From NCBI RefSeq assembly GCF_021228125.1, contig NZ_JAJQQS010000018.1, positions 62,001 through 126,000 of the forward strand: DNA of 64,000 nucleotides. The letters are read 5' to 3'. This stretch comes from Streptomyces albireticuli. Lineage in GTDB: Bacteria; Actinomycetota; Actinomycetes; Streptomycetales; Streptomycetaceae. Shown piece after piece: positions 34,934-43,007 of this stretch (position 1 is the stretch's first letter; each line of letters opens with the position of its first letter). A program made the position numbers and the translations under genes. The notes under the pieces are model-generated. The model made no database searches. It was not told the origin of the DNA and worked only from the letters and a program-made list of their open reading frames with translations.

Positions 34934-34957
34934 AACCCGCCGGCCGCGCGGCGGGTT
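34934..34957 (+). terminator. Terminator hairpin
   Basis: AACCCGCCG and CGGCGGGTT form a perfect 9-bp stem with a 6-base loop, 19 bp after the oxygenase-like gene stop. Good rho-independent shape for a high-GC genome. Confidence 0.75.
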
Positions 34958-35083
34958 CGTCATGGCAGGCACGACCGTCCCGCCCTGCGGCGCTACGGAT
35001 CACGCGACTCGGCGACGTCCCAGCGCGCCGGGACCTGCCATGCTGAGGAGGTTCGATTCGATCCTCACACCTTGGAGGTTCTG

Positions 35084-36163
35084 ATGCGTGCAGGTGTCGT
35101 CGTCGCCGCGCGGCCCGGTGTGGAGGACCTCGCCGTGCGTGCCGAGGAGTTGGGCTTGCACAGCTTCTGGGTCAACGACTCCCCCATGGTCCACGGCGAC
35201 CCCTTCGTCGCCTTGAGCCTGTGTGCGAAGGCCACCAGCCGCATCCGGCTCGGCATCGGCGTGACCTCACCCGCGTTGCGCTCGGCCCCGGCCGCCGCGA
35301 GCGGGCTCGCCAGCCTCAACGCCCTGGCACCGGGCCGGATCATCTGCGGAGTCGGTACCGGAAACACCGCCCGGCGCACCTTGGGCATGCGGCCGACCAC
35401 GGCGGCCAGGCTGGAGGGCTTCACCGTCGCACTGCAGGACCTGTGCGCCGGGCGTTCGACCGAGTACCGCGAAGGTGACCGGGTCCGCGACATCCGGTTC
35501 CTGCACGCCGGGGCGCACGTGAACACCACCGACCCGATCGAGTTCGTCGTGGCCGCGCTGCTCGGGCCGAAGGCGGCCGCCGTCGCCGGCCGCCGCGGCA
35601 CCGGTCTCATCTCCGTCGGCCTGCTGGACCCCACCGCCTGGCACGCGCTGCACGACACCCGCCGCCACGCCGCCCAGGGCGCACCTCGCGCCCCCGGCTC
35701 GCCCACGGGCTCCCGGGCGGACTCCTACCTGATCACCTCGCTTCACCTGCTCGACGAGGACGAGGACCCCCACGGCGACGCGGCCCGGGACGCGACGGGC
35801 CACCTCGTCCTGTCGCTGCTGGCTTTCGCCGCCGACACGGCCGCCGACACACCCGCCTTCGTCGGGCAACTCGGCCCTGAGGAACGCGAGGCGGTGCGGC
35901 GGCTCCTCGACCGGCGCGGCACCACCGCCACCGCGCCGGACCGGCACACCAAGCTCTACCCCGACTACCTCGGACGCATCTCACCGCGGGACCGGGACCT
36001 GGTTCTGCCCTCGCTGATGAACACCCTGGCCCTGGTCGGCACCCGCGACGACCTCCTCGCCCGCTTCGCCACCCTGGAACAGGCCGGCGTCGACGAACTC
36101 CTGATCCAGCCGGTGGTCGACCCGCCCACCGAGATGGCCCTGCTCGCGAAACTCCTCACCTGA
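35084..36163 (+). CDS. LLM-class F420-type oxidoreductase
   Basis: A 359-residue luciferase-like monooxygenase fold protein, of the type that in actinobacteria mostly uses coenzyme F420. The barrel blocks are visible: VEDLAVRAEELGLHSFWVND, KATSRIRLGIGVTSPALRS, SLNALAPGRIICGVGTGN and a late ARFATLEQAGVDELLIQPV. ATG 35084 has TTGGAGG 5 bases upstream, a strong site. Substrate unknown. The next gene (TetR, convergent) is 102 bp away. Nothing around it says which pathway it serves. Confidence 0.87.
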   Translation: MRAGVVVAARPGVEDLAVRAEELGLHSFWVNDSPMVHGDPFVALSLCAKATSRIRLGIGVTSPALRSAPAAASGLASLNALAPGRIICGVGTGNTARRTLGMRPTTAARLEGFTVALQDLCAGRSTEYREGDRVRDIRFLHAGAHVNTTDPIEFVVAALLGPKAAAVAGRRGTGLISVGLLDPTAWHALHDTRRHAAQGAPRAPGSPTGSRADSYLITSLHLLDEDEDPHGDAARDATGHLVLSLLAFAADTAADTPAFVGQLGPEEREAVRRLLDRRGTTATAPDRHTKLYPDYLGRISPRDRDLVLPSLMNTLALVGTRDDLLARFATLEQAGVDELLIQPVVDPPTEMALLAKLLT

Positions 36164-36265
36164 ACGGACCCGCCTGCCGCAGGTCCTTGACCGTCCGGGG
36201 TTCGGGGGACGCAGCGGTGGAACATGCGGCGGGACCGCTCGTGCTTTTCCGGGCCAAGGAATCGG

Positions 36266-36952
36266 TCAAGGCCGGGTGAGTTTGGCGGCCACGGCATCGA
36301 GGACCCAGTCCAGGCCGGTCGCGAAGGACGCCTCGGCGTCCACGTCCGTGCCGTCGTACACGGCCTTGGCCAGCGCCGGGAAGCGGCCCGTGGCCAGCAT
36401 CCTCGTCACATGCGGGCCGGACGCGTGCTGCCAGTCGCGCTTGGACAGGCCCGTGGCGCGCTCGGCCCGCAGGTTCGCGATCTCACGTCTGATCGCGCCG
36501 GTGAAGTAGGCGCTGAGGGTCTCCACGGCACGCATACCGGTGTCGACGTCGGCGATTCCGTCGAGGGCGGCCAACGTCGTCTCGGCCACGGCGAGGCCGT
36601 TCGGGCCCAGGGTCGGGCGGCCGCCGAGCAGGTCTGCCAGCCATTCGTGGCGGAGAGCGGCCCGCCTGGTGCGGTGGGCGAGGGCGCTCAGCGCCTCCCG
36701 CCAGTCACCTGGCTGCTCCTCGGGGAGAATCTCGGCGTAGACCTCGTCCACCATGAGGTCGAACAGCTCTTGCTTGGTGGAGATGTATCCGTACAGCCGC
36801 ATCGGACCGGCGTTGAGCCGGGCGGCGACTTTGCGCAGCGACACCGCCTCCAGCCCGCCCTCGTCGGCCAACGCGACGGCGGCGGCGACGATCCGCTCCC
36901 GGTCGAGCGGCACGGGGCGGGTCGGCGGTTCCGGCCGGTCCCACACAGTCAT
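36266..36952 (-). CDS. TetR-family regulator (TetR_C type)
   Basis: A 228-residue repressor whose N-terminal domain reads VPLDRERIVAAAVALADEGG, then LRKVAARLNAGPMRLYGYI with the recognition helix. The C-terminal domain is of the tetracycline-repressor class. ATG 36952. It is divergent from a flavin monooxygenase of the TetX class, with ATACAGTGTAT at 36991-37001 between them. The pairing suggests a drug-inducible monooxygenase; the ligand is unknown. Confidence 0.88.
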   Translation of the reverse strand: MTVWDRPEPPTRPVPLDRERIVAAAVALADEGGLEAVSLRKVAARLNAGPMRLYGYISTKQELFDLMVDEVYAEILPEEQPGDWREALSALAHRTRRAALRHEWLADLLGGRPTLGPNGLAVAETTLAALDGIADVDTGMRAVETLSAYFTGAIRREIANLRAERATGLSKRDWQHASGPHVTRMLATGRFPALAKAVYDGTDVDAEASFATGLDWVLDAVAAKLTRP

Positions 36953-36967
36953 GGTCACACCGTTCTG

Positions 36968-37001
36968 TTGCGCTGGATCACGAAGGGGAAATACAGTGTA
37001 T
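36968..37001 (+). promoter_or_regulatory. Leaderless promoter with embedded palindrome
   Basis: TTGCGC (36968-36973) and TACAGT (36992-36997) are separated by 18 bases, a good -35/-10 pair. The -10 lies in ATACAGTGTAT (36991-37001), a palindrome suited to the divergent TetR protein. Transcription would start at about 37004-37006, at the ATG of the monooxygenase. Confidence 0.6.
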
Positions 37002-37005
37002 CGAC

Positions 37006-38124
37006 ATGATGCACCGTATCGCAGTGGTCGGGAGCGGACCCGCCGGCCTTACCTTCGCCCGGGTCATGCACCGCCATGGCCACCCCGTCACCGTCCTCGA
37101 ACGCGATCCCGCCCCCGACTCACGCCCCCCGGGCGGCACGCTGGACCTGCACGAAGGGCTAGGCCAGCTCGCACTGGACAAGGCGGGACTGCTGGCGGAG
37201 TTCCAGGCGCTGTCCCGCCCCGAGGGGCAGGCCATGCGCATCCTGGACGCGGACGGGACCGTCCTGCGCGACTGGCGACCCCGTCCGGATGACCGGGCCA
37301 ATCCCGAGATCGACCGCGGGCAACTCCGTGACCTGCTGCTCGGCCCTCTCGACGTCCAGTGGGGTCGTGGCGTGACGCGGGTGGTGCCGCGAGGCCGGGA
37401 GGGCGTGCGGGTCCATTTCGAGGACGGGCGACAGGAAACGTTCGACCTCGTGGTCGGCGCGGACGGCGCCTGGTCCCGGATCCGCCCCGCGGTCTCGCCG
37501 GTGACGCCGCACTACACCGGCGTCACCCTGGTCGAGACCACCCTGGACGACGTCGACGCCCGCCACCCCGACCTCGCCCGTCTGATCGGCGACGGTTCCA
37601 TGGCGGTGTACGGCGTGAACCGAGCCCTCGTCGCTCAGCGCAACAGCGGCGGCCACGTCAGGGTGTACGCCCAGTTCCGCGCGCCGCTGGACCGGCACAC
37701 GAACCTGGACCCGGCCGACGCCGAAGCCGTGCGATCGAGCCTGCTGGCCCTCTTCGACGGCTGGGCCGCTCCCGTCCTCGACCTCCTCCGCCACGGCACC
37801 GCTTTCGTCCGCCGCCCCCTCTACGCCCTGCCCGTTTCCCACACCTGGACCCACGTCGCCGGGGTGACGCTACTGGGCGACGCCGCCCATCTGATGCCCC
37901 CGTTGGGGGCAGGCGCGAACCTCGCGATGCTGGAAGGCGCCGAACTCGCCGAGTCCATCGCCAACGGCTCCGGGGAACTGGACGGGGCCGTCCGCGCCTT
38001 CGAGGAAAAGATGTGGGCACGGGCCGGCAGATGGGCGGAGATCACGACAGCCGGCCTGGAACGCCTCGTCAGCCCGGACCCCGCCGAAGCCCTCGCCCTC
38101 TTCGACCAAGTCCAGCCGTCCTGA
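37006..38124 (+). CDS. FAD-dependent monooxygenase (TetX-like class)
   Basis: A 372-residue flavoprotein hydroxylase. It has the FAD-binding GxGxxG at G9-S-G11-P-A-G14 with a strand-ending VLERD, the DG motif FDLVVGADGAWSRIRP, and the GD motif TLLGDAAHLMPPLGAGANLA. This is the class A aromatic hydroxylase group that includes TetX tetracycline monooxygenases; reaction: NADPH- and O2-dependent hydroxylation of an unknown aromatic or drug. ATG 37006 is followed directly by a second ATG (37009), and no ribosome site is present, so leaderless translation is expected. Controlled most likely by the divergent TetR gene. Confidence 0.88.
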   Translation: MMHRIAVVGSGPAGLTFARVMHRHGHPVTVLERDPAPDSRPPGGTLDLHEGLGQLALDKAGLLAEFQALSRPEGQAMRILDADGTVLRDWRPRPDDRANPEIDRGQLRDLLLGPLDVQWGRGVTRVVPRGREGVRVHFEDGRQETFDLVVGADGAWSRIRPAVSPVTPHYTGVTLVETTLDDVDARHPDLARLIGDGSMAVYGVNRALVAQRNSGGHVRVYAQFRAPLDRHTNLDPADAEAVRSSLLALFDGWAAPVLDLLRHGTAFVRRPLYALPVSHTWTHVAGVTLLGDAAHLMPPLGAGANLAMLEGAELAESIANGSGELDGAVRAFEEKMWARAGRWAEITTAGLERLVSPDPAEALALFDQVQPS

Positions 38125-38239
38125 CCGCAAGCGCGGGAGCGCCAGAACCAACAGCTCGCCACGGCAGCAGGCAGTTGCGTCGAAACCCGCGTGACGTCAA
38201 GCAATGTTGACCGTAGGCTCTCGGCGAAAGGCGGGTGCG

Positions 38240-38713
38240 GTGGATATCACGGTGCAGTGGATCAAGACGTCCTGGACGAAGCACTCTCGGGGCGGGGAGG
38301 CCGCTGCCCGCAGGAACGCGGTGCCGGTCGGCTTCTCGTTGCCTCAAGTGCCCTCTGGGTCCGCGCACTTCGTCGAGATATCCGAGCGTGAGGGCTTCGA
38401 GCCACGTTCGAGCCGGAAGAACCACCGCGAGATCGGCGTCAGCCTGCGGGACGAAGGTGATCGGCTCCGAGTGCTCCCTCGTGTGGAGCCGCTCTTCGGG
38501 TTGCCGCCTCGGCCGCGCAGGCCGCCGGCGGTTCGGCTGCTTCCCGGGCAGTGGGTCCGCTGGCAGTTGAACTACCGGTTCACCAGCGCCCTGGGAATCC
38601 GCGGTTGGTCGTACTGGCTCGACACGTTCAACATCGCTTACGGCCCCGTCGACCGGGATGTCTTCCTGTCGGAGCCGACCGTAATCGTCGATGAGTGCGG
38701 GCCGGTTCGATAG
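38240..38713 (+). CDS. Hypothetical protein
   Basis: A 157-residue soluble protein with a basic N-terminal half (QWIKTSWTKHSRGGEA, ARRNAVPVGF) and a C-terminal half with aromatic clusters (WVRWQLNYRFTSALGIRGW, SYWLDTFNIAYGPV). GTG 38240 is preceded by AAAGGCGG. No membrane segment or known motif. The surrounding 38.1-39.7 kb looks partly decayed, so the gene may itself be recent or degenerate, but its frame is intact to the stop. No function can be offered. Confidence 0.5.
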   Translation: MDITVQWIKTSWTKHSRGGEAAARRNAVPVGFSLPQVPSGSAHFVEISEREGFEPRSSRKNHREIGVSLRDEGDRLRVLPRVEPLFGLPPRPRRPPAVRLLPGQWVRWQLNYRFTSALGIRGWSYWLDTFNIAYGPVDRDVFLSEPTVIVDECGPVR

Positions 38714-38805
38714 GGCGGGCGGGCTGCGCTCAGGCGGCTGTTCGTTCCGCTTGGGCATGGGACAGCGACCGCGCCAGGACGTGGCGGGGCGCTACCCGTC
38801 GATGA

Positions 38806-39060
38806 AGTCGGGCGTGCTGGAACGGCGGCGAGCCGCGCGAGGGCCCGGTGGTACGCGTCGTCCAGGAATGCCTGCAGGCCGTGCTCTGGAACAGCACTGT
38901 CGGCTCGGCCCCGCTCGGACACGACCTGCCCGGGAACCTGATCGCGGTTCCGCTGGTCGGCATGGCGCCGAGCCGAGTGGTCGCGGTACGGAACGACGGC
39001 GACACCAACCCGTTGGTCCGCTCGTTCATCGAGATCGCGATGGCCGCGTACCGCCACTGA
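38806..39060 (+). pseudogene. LysR-type regulator fragment (C-terminal part)
   Basis: This frame, open only from a stop at 38803, reads PVVRVVQECLQAV, then GSAPLGHDLPGNLIAVPLVG, then SRVVAVRNDGDTNPLVRSF and a Tyr-rich end. That order matches the end of a LysR effector-binding domain. The DNA-binding half and most of the effector domain are missing, and there is no plausible start. It is best read as the remnant of a deleted regulator. Confidence 0.45.
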
Positions 39061-39116
39061 GCGCCTACGGCCCCGGAGTGCATTCGACGACCGGCCGGGG
39101 AAGAGCGGGATGGCGG

Positions 39117-39455
39117 TCAGACGTGAGCGAGCAGGAAATCCCGGAGCTCGGCGTGGGTCATCGACCCCGTGCCGCGCGCCGCCACCGCGCCTTCCTTGAG
39201 CAGGACGACGGACGGGGCCCCGGTGACGCCGTACCGCTTGGTCGCCTTCGGGCAGCGGGTGATGTCGATCTTGACGGCCGTCAGGAGGTTCGCGTACTCC
39301 TCCGCGATCCGGCCCACGACAAGGTCCATTGCCCGGCATGCCTCGATCGCCTTCGGCCACGTCCCGGAGAAATAGGCGAGGACCGGGCCATCGCTCATCC
39401 TGAGGACGAAGTCGACCTCCTCGTCCTCCAGTGGCTGATGAACGCGCTTTGGCAT
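39117..39455 (-). CDS. Thioredoxin-fold protein lacking the CxxC motif
   Basis: A 112-residue protein with the thioredoxin strand order: VLAYFSGTW, then helix VVGRIAEEY, strand LTAVKIDITRCP, and the cis-proline turn YGVTGAPSVVLLKEG (P81). Where thioredoxin has WCGPC, this has W33-P-K-A-I-E-A-C40: the first cysteine is gone and the loop is longer, so it cannot run the standard dithiol cycle. Another cysteine (C69) precedes the cis-Pro region. ATG 39455. It may act as a chaperone or in a mixed-disulfide role. The neighbouring LysR fragment is not informative. Confidence 0.75.
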   Translation of the reverse strand: MPKRVHQPLEDEEVDFVLRMSDGPVLAYFSGTWPKAIEACRAMDLVVGRIAEEYANLLTAVKIDITRCPKATKRYGVTGAPSVVLLKEGAVAARGTGSMTHAELRDFLLAHV

Positions 39456-39695
39456 GGGAACTCCTGACCTCGTGATCGATGTAGATGTATAGGGGCACCA
39501 TCATCGCCTGTAACACGCGCGTGCGACGCCGACCACTTCCAGCAGATCACCGACAGCTCGGGCGGGACACCGTCAAGCGAGTCCCAGGACCAAGCCGTCA
39601 AGCACCTCCCCCGACCTCATATACGGGGAGATCCACACGTCCACTGGCACGGGGAAGGCGCCGACGGACCGGCGCGAGACGTCACCGCCGCACGG

Positions 39696-40238
39696 CTAGG
39701 CGGAACTGGTGGTGCCGGCCGGCGGGGCCTGCTGATAGAGCGCCACCAGCACGCCGTGCACGGGCTGGTCCTCCGCGTTCTCCTCGGCCTCGTCGACCAG
39801 TCGGGCGAGGGTCTCGCCGAGTTCTCTCGCCTTCGCGGGACTGAGACGCAGGTGGCGCAGTGTCAGGTGGTGCTCGGCGGGAGAGCGGTCCAGCTCCTGG
39901 GCGACCGCGGCGAACATCGCGGCGGTGCCTGCCGCCTGGGGTTCGGCGACGACCATGTGGCGGGCCGTGCGCTGGTAGTACTGCTCGGTGCCGCCGCGGA
40001 CCTGCCGGGTCCCGGCGATGTGGACCAGCCCGGCCGCGCGGAGCACTTTGAGGTGGTGGCCCACGTTGCCCTTCTTCGCGTCGAGCTGCGCCGCGAGCCG
40101 ACTGATGGTGGCGGGACGCTGGCTCAAGGCGAAGAGCAACCGCTGACGCAAAGGGTGGGAGAGCGCCGCGAACTGCTCGGGCGCACCGATCTCCAGGACG
40201 TCCTCAGGAGGCGGCGGATAAGGAGGCTGATCACGCAT
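39696..40238 (-). CDS. ArsR-like winged-helix regulator
   Basis: A 180-residue regulator with an N-terminal HTH_20/ArsR-type winged helix: FAALSHPLRQRLLFALSQRP, ATISRLAAQLDAKKGNVGHHLKVL, then the wing GLVHIAGTRQVRGG. The C-terminal helical part (LDRSPAEHHLTLRHLRLS and KARELGETLARLVDE) resembles regulators of this class near transporters or proteases. No metal-binding CxC is visible, so it is not a classic metal sensor. ATG 40238. It faces the S41 peptidase gene with an inverted repeat at 40241-40270 between them, which likely binds it. Confidence 0.87.
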   Translation of the reverse strand: MRDQPPYPPPPEDVLEIGAPEQFAALSHPLRQRLLFALSQRPATISRLAAQLDAKKGNVGHHLKVLRAAGLVHIAGTRQVRGGTEQYYQRTARHMVVAEPQAAGTAAMFAAVAQELDRSPAEHHLTLRHLRLSPAKARELGETLARLVDEAEENAEDQPVHGVLVALYQQAPPAGTTSSA

Positions 40239-40240
40239 AC

Positions 40241-40270
40241 CGAAAGTGTCTAAACTCTTTGACGCTTTCG
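40241..40270. promoter_or_regulatory. Inverted repeat between ArsR-like and S41 genes
   Basis: CGAAAGTGTC (40241-40250) and GACGCTTTCG (40261-40270) match at 9 of 10 positions as inverted arms around TAAACTCTTT. The centre contains a TAAACT -10-like hexamer. The site begins three bases from the regulator ATG, so binding would block that start and the divergent promoter. Confidence 0.65.
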
Positions 40271-40295
40271 CAAGTGCGGTGTTCTACTTCCGGCC

Positions 40296-41201
40296 ATGAC
40301 GACTTCGACGAAGCTTCCACCGGCCCTTGTCATCGATGAGACAGCCCGGCTCGTGATCGAGCACTACGTCTTCCCCGGCATAGCCGAGCAACTCGCCGAC
40401 CTGCTGCGACGACGCCTCGCCGAGGGCGCGTACGACGTCGACGACGCCGAGGAGCTCGCCCGGCTGGTCACCGCGGACCTTCAGTCCGTCAACGGCGACC
40501 GGCACCTGAGACTGAAGCACCACGCCGACCCGGTCTCCCCGGAGCAGGGGGCGGCCACCTTGGACGCCATGCGCCGGGACTTCGACACCTCGCTGGGCGG
40601 TGCGCCCCGGGTGCAGTTGCTGGACGGAGGGGTCGCCGTGGTGGAGCTGGCACCGATGCTGTTTCCGCTGGAGTGGGCCGCCGAACCGCTGAGCGCCGCG
40701 CTCACCCTCGCCTCCCGCGCCCGGGCCCTGATCGTGGACCTTCGCGCCAACCGGGGCGGTGCCCCGGACACGGTCGCCTTCGTCTGCAGCTACCTGCTCG
40801 ACGAGCGCACCCACCTCAACACCATGCACTGGCACGGCGGCGAGCGCAGCGAGCAGTCCTGGAGCCTGCCGCACGTTCCCGGCGCGCGCTTCGGCGGCAG
40901 CAAACCGTTGTACGTGCTGTCCGGTGACAGCACCTTCTCCGCCGCCGAAGAGCTGGCGTACAACCTCCAGCAGCTCGGCCGCGCCGTAGTCGTCGGCGAG
41001 CCGACACGCGGCGGCGCACACCCGTGCAAGGGCTGGACGGTGCACCCGCATTTGGAAGCCACCGTCCCGGTCGGCCGCGCGATCAACCCCGTCTCCGGAA
41101 CGAACTGGGAGGGCACCGGTGTGCGGCCGGACGTCACCTGCGCTGCTGGTGAATCCCTCGACCGCGCTCACGCGCTGGCCCTCACCCGGCTGGCAGGCTG
41201 A
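40296..41201 (+). CDS. S41-family (C-terminal processing-like) peptidase
   Basis: A 301-residue serine peptidase-fold protein of the S41 group that lacks the PDZ domain (retinoid-binding-protein-like subfamily). It shows an N-terminal helical bundle (LVIEHYVFPGIAEQLADLL), the ARALIVDLRANRGGAPDTV strand-turn, SKPLYVLSGDSTFSAAEELAYNL holding the putative nucleophile serine in TFSAAE, and VVVGEPTRGGAHP. ATG 40296. No signal peptide, so it is cytosolic. Probably induced by release of the divergent ArsR-like regulator. Natural substrate unknown. Confidence 0.85.
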   Translation: MTTSTKLPPALVIDETARLVIEHYVFPGIAEQLADLLRRRLAEGAYDVDDAEELARLVTADLQSVNGDRHLRLKHHADPVSPEQGAATLDAMRRDFDTSLGGAPRVQLLDGGVAVVELAPMLFPLEWAAEPLSAALTLASRARALIVDLRANRGGAPDTVAFVCSYLLDERTHLNTMHWHGGERSEQSWSLPHVPGARFGGSKPLYVLSGDSTFSAAEELAYNLQQLGRAVVVGEPTRGGAHPCKGWTVHPHLEATVPVGRAINPVSGTNWEGTGVRPDVTCAAGESLDRAHALALTRLAG

Positions 41202-41543
41202 CCCGGTTGTCACAACTTCGTAGGGCGGCTTACCACTGGTGCGGTCCCGCACCCGGACGCGGTCGTCGGCGTTCCGGCCGTCCGCGCCGGCGGGCCGGCC
41301 CGAGCAGGAAAAGCCACCGTGAGGCCGCCTGGGCGGGGCCCTGACGGTCTGGTTCAAGTCCGGCGGGTGGCGCCGGTCTGCTCGCGGAGGATGCCGCACA
41401 CCGTCGGCGCCGACCGACACCTCCCGACCGGATCCGACGGGCCTTCCGCCCGCACTGCCGACGTGCCGCTGCCGGACGGACAGCGCTCACGTCGGCAGGG
41501 GACCTTCGGTAACAGCGGCCCCCGGTGTCCCGCGTGAGGGGCG
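41202..41543. other. 342-bp intergenic stretch with tRNA-like element
   Basis: No coding frame is supported. The one structured element is at 41313-41371: GCCACC (41313-41318) pairs with GGTGGC (41366-41371), and just inside the 3' arm a T-arm-like CTGG-TTCAAGT-CCGG occurs with the consensus TTCAAGT loop. The whole is only 59 bases, and no D-arm or anticodon arm can be drawn, so it is at most a tRNA remnant. Confidence 0.25.
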
Positions 41544-42098
41544 CTACTTCCCGCCCGCGCGCCGGAGACGCGCCGAGAGGTGGTGCCCCAGCGGCTGTCC
41601 CACCGCCGCCAGGTCGTGGACGAAGTCGAGCGTGTCCTCGTCGGTCAGGACGTAGCGGCGGCGCGTGGCGTCGACCTTCTTGGCGGTGGGGGCGAGGGCC
41701 ACCTCGTGGGTGGTGAGGTCCACCGTGCCGGCGGCGGCGTGGCCGACCGAGATCTCCGCGATGCCCGTGGGCTGGGTGATCAGCGCCTCCACCCGTCCCT
41801 CCGGCTGGAGCCGCCACCATCCGCTCTCCCGGGCCGACGGGCGCAGCGGGGCTCCGTCCGCGTCGAGCAGCCAGGCGCGTGCCTCGTAGTGGAGGAAGGG
41901 GCGCCCGTCGTGGCTGAAGGTGACCTCCTGGGCGTACGTGAACTCGTCTGCGAGTGTCGGGTACTCGCCGCGGCCCCGGCCGGTCCAGGTGCCCAGGAGA
42001 GCGGTCACCGGTGCGAGCAGCGGGTGCGGCGCGGGGGCGTCGTCCGGCCCGAAGGCATCGGGATACGGGTGATTCCGGGCGGGTTCGAATGCGAACAT
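41544..42098 (-). CDS. Nitrobindin-like heme-binding beta-barrel (FABP-like) protein
   Basis: A 184-residue protein of the actinobacterial nitrobindin family (DUF1794, THAP4-like). The signature GxWxGxG is G36-T-W-T-G-R-G, followed by GEYPTLADEFTYAQEVTFSH and the barrel strands FLHYEARAWLLDADG, ESGWWRLQPEGRVE and ALITQPTGIAEISVG. A His pair near the C-terminus (GHHLSARL) is where the heme-proximal His lies in relatives. Members bind ferric heme and react with NO or peroxynitrite. ATG 42098 has GGAGCAC upstream. The 342-bp gap downstream is silent. It stands alone. Confidence 0.9.
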   Translation of the reverse strand: MFAFEPARNHPYPDAFGPDDAPAPHPLLAPVTALLGTWTGRGRGEYPTLADEFTYAQEVTFSHDGRPFLHYEARAWLLDADGAPLRPSARESGWWRLQPEGRVEALITQPTGIAEISVGHAAAGTVDLTTHEVALAPTAKKVDATRRRYVLTDEDTLDFVHDLAAVGQPLGHHLSARLRRAGGK

Positions 42099-42288
42099 GA
42101 GGTGTGCTCCTGGGTGAAGGCCGGTGCCAGGTGGCAGCCTAGGGGGTCGCTCCGCCGGCCGGAGGGCAAAGGGCGGCGGACGGCTCGCCGCCTGGTAGCG
42201 CCGTTACGGGCACAGCGGCGCGGTCCGCTTCCGTGTCCGCGGCCGACACGGTCTTTCCCCTCGGCCGTCCGTGTGTTCCGATGGGGTG

Positions 42289-42990
42289 ATGAGTGGTCAG
42301 GTGCGCGAGGGGCATCAGGGGACGGGGCCGGGAGCGATCACCCCGGACGGCTGCGCGGTCGAGCTGTACGAGCGGCTGCCGGTGGGCGACGAACCGGACG
42401 TCATCGAGCGGGCGGTGCCCGCCCGGGCCCGTATCCTCGAACTGGGCTCCGGTGTGGGCCGTGTGACGCATCCGCTGGTCGAGCGGGGCTTCACCGTGAC
42501 CGCCGTCGACGAGTCCCCGCAGATGCTGGACCGGGTCCGGGGCGCCCGCACCGTGTGCGGCCCGATCGAGGAGCTGGAGCTCGGCGAGCGCTTCGACGTC
42601 GTACTGCTGGGGTCGTTCCTCGTCCACACCGGTGACCCCCGGGTCCGCCGGGGGCTGCTGCGAGCCTGTCGGCACCATGTCGCGGACGACGGATGCGTGC
42701 TGATCCAGCGAGAGGCCGCGGGCCGGCACGAGAACCTGCCCCAGGAGCGCGAGATCGCCGGTGGCGGGCTGGTCCGGGTGGTGTCCTCCGAGCCCGTACG
42801 CCCCGGTGTGCGCTCCGTCCACGTCGAGTACGTCTTCCCGGACGTGCGATGGACGCAGACGTTCCGGTCGCGTCCGCTCACCACGGAAGCCTTCGAGGAC
42901 GCCCTGGCCGAGGCGGGGCTCACGGTCGACGCCTATCTGACCGAGGACCGCACCTGGGTCCGGGCCGTGCCGGTCCGCACGGGCCGGTAG
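42289..42990 (+). CDS. Class I SAM-dependent methyltransferase
   Basis: A 233-residue methyltransferase. Motif I is ILELGSGVGRVTHPL, the acidic residue ends VTAVDESPQML, and the post-I/II block is FDVVLLGSFLVHTGD. A C-terminal beta-sheet (VRSVHVEYVFPDVRW and TFRSRPLTTEAFEDAL) resembles small-molecule methyltransferases. ATG 42289 was chosen over the in-frame GTG 42286. Substrate not deducible. It is convergent with the 43008 gene. Confidence 0.85.
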   Translation: MSGQVREGHQGTGPGAITPDGCAVELYERLPVGDEPDVIERAVPARARILELGSGVGRVTHPLVERGFTVTAVDESPQMLDRVRGARTVCGPIEELELGERFDVVLLGSFLVHTGDPRVRRGLLRACRHHVADDGCVLIQREAAGRHENLPQEREIAGGGLVRVVSSEPVRPGVRSVHVEYVFPDVRWTQTFRSRPLTTEAFEDALAEAGLTVDAYLTEDRTWVRAVPVRTGR

Positions 42991-43007
42991 AGGCACGGCG
43001 GCCGGGG

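Noticed and set aside
34256..38124. Secondary-metabolite gene cluster (oxygenase, LLM, flavin monooxygenase, methyltransferases)
   Set aside because: No polyketide, peptide or terpene synthase exists in the window, and each gene has its own regulator or stands alone.
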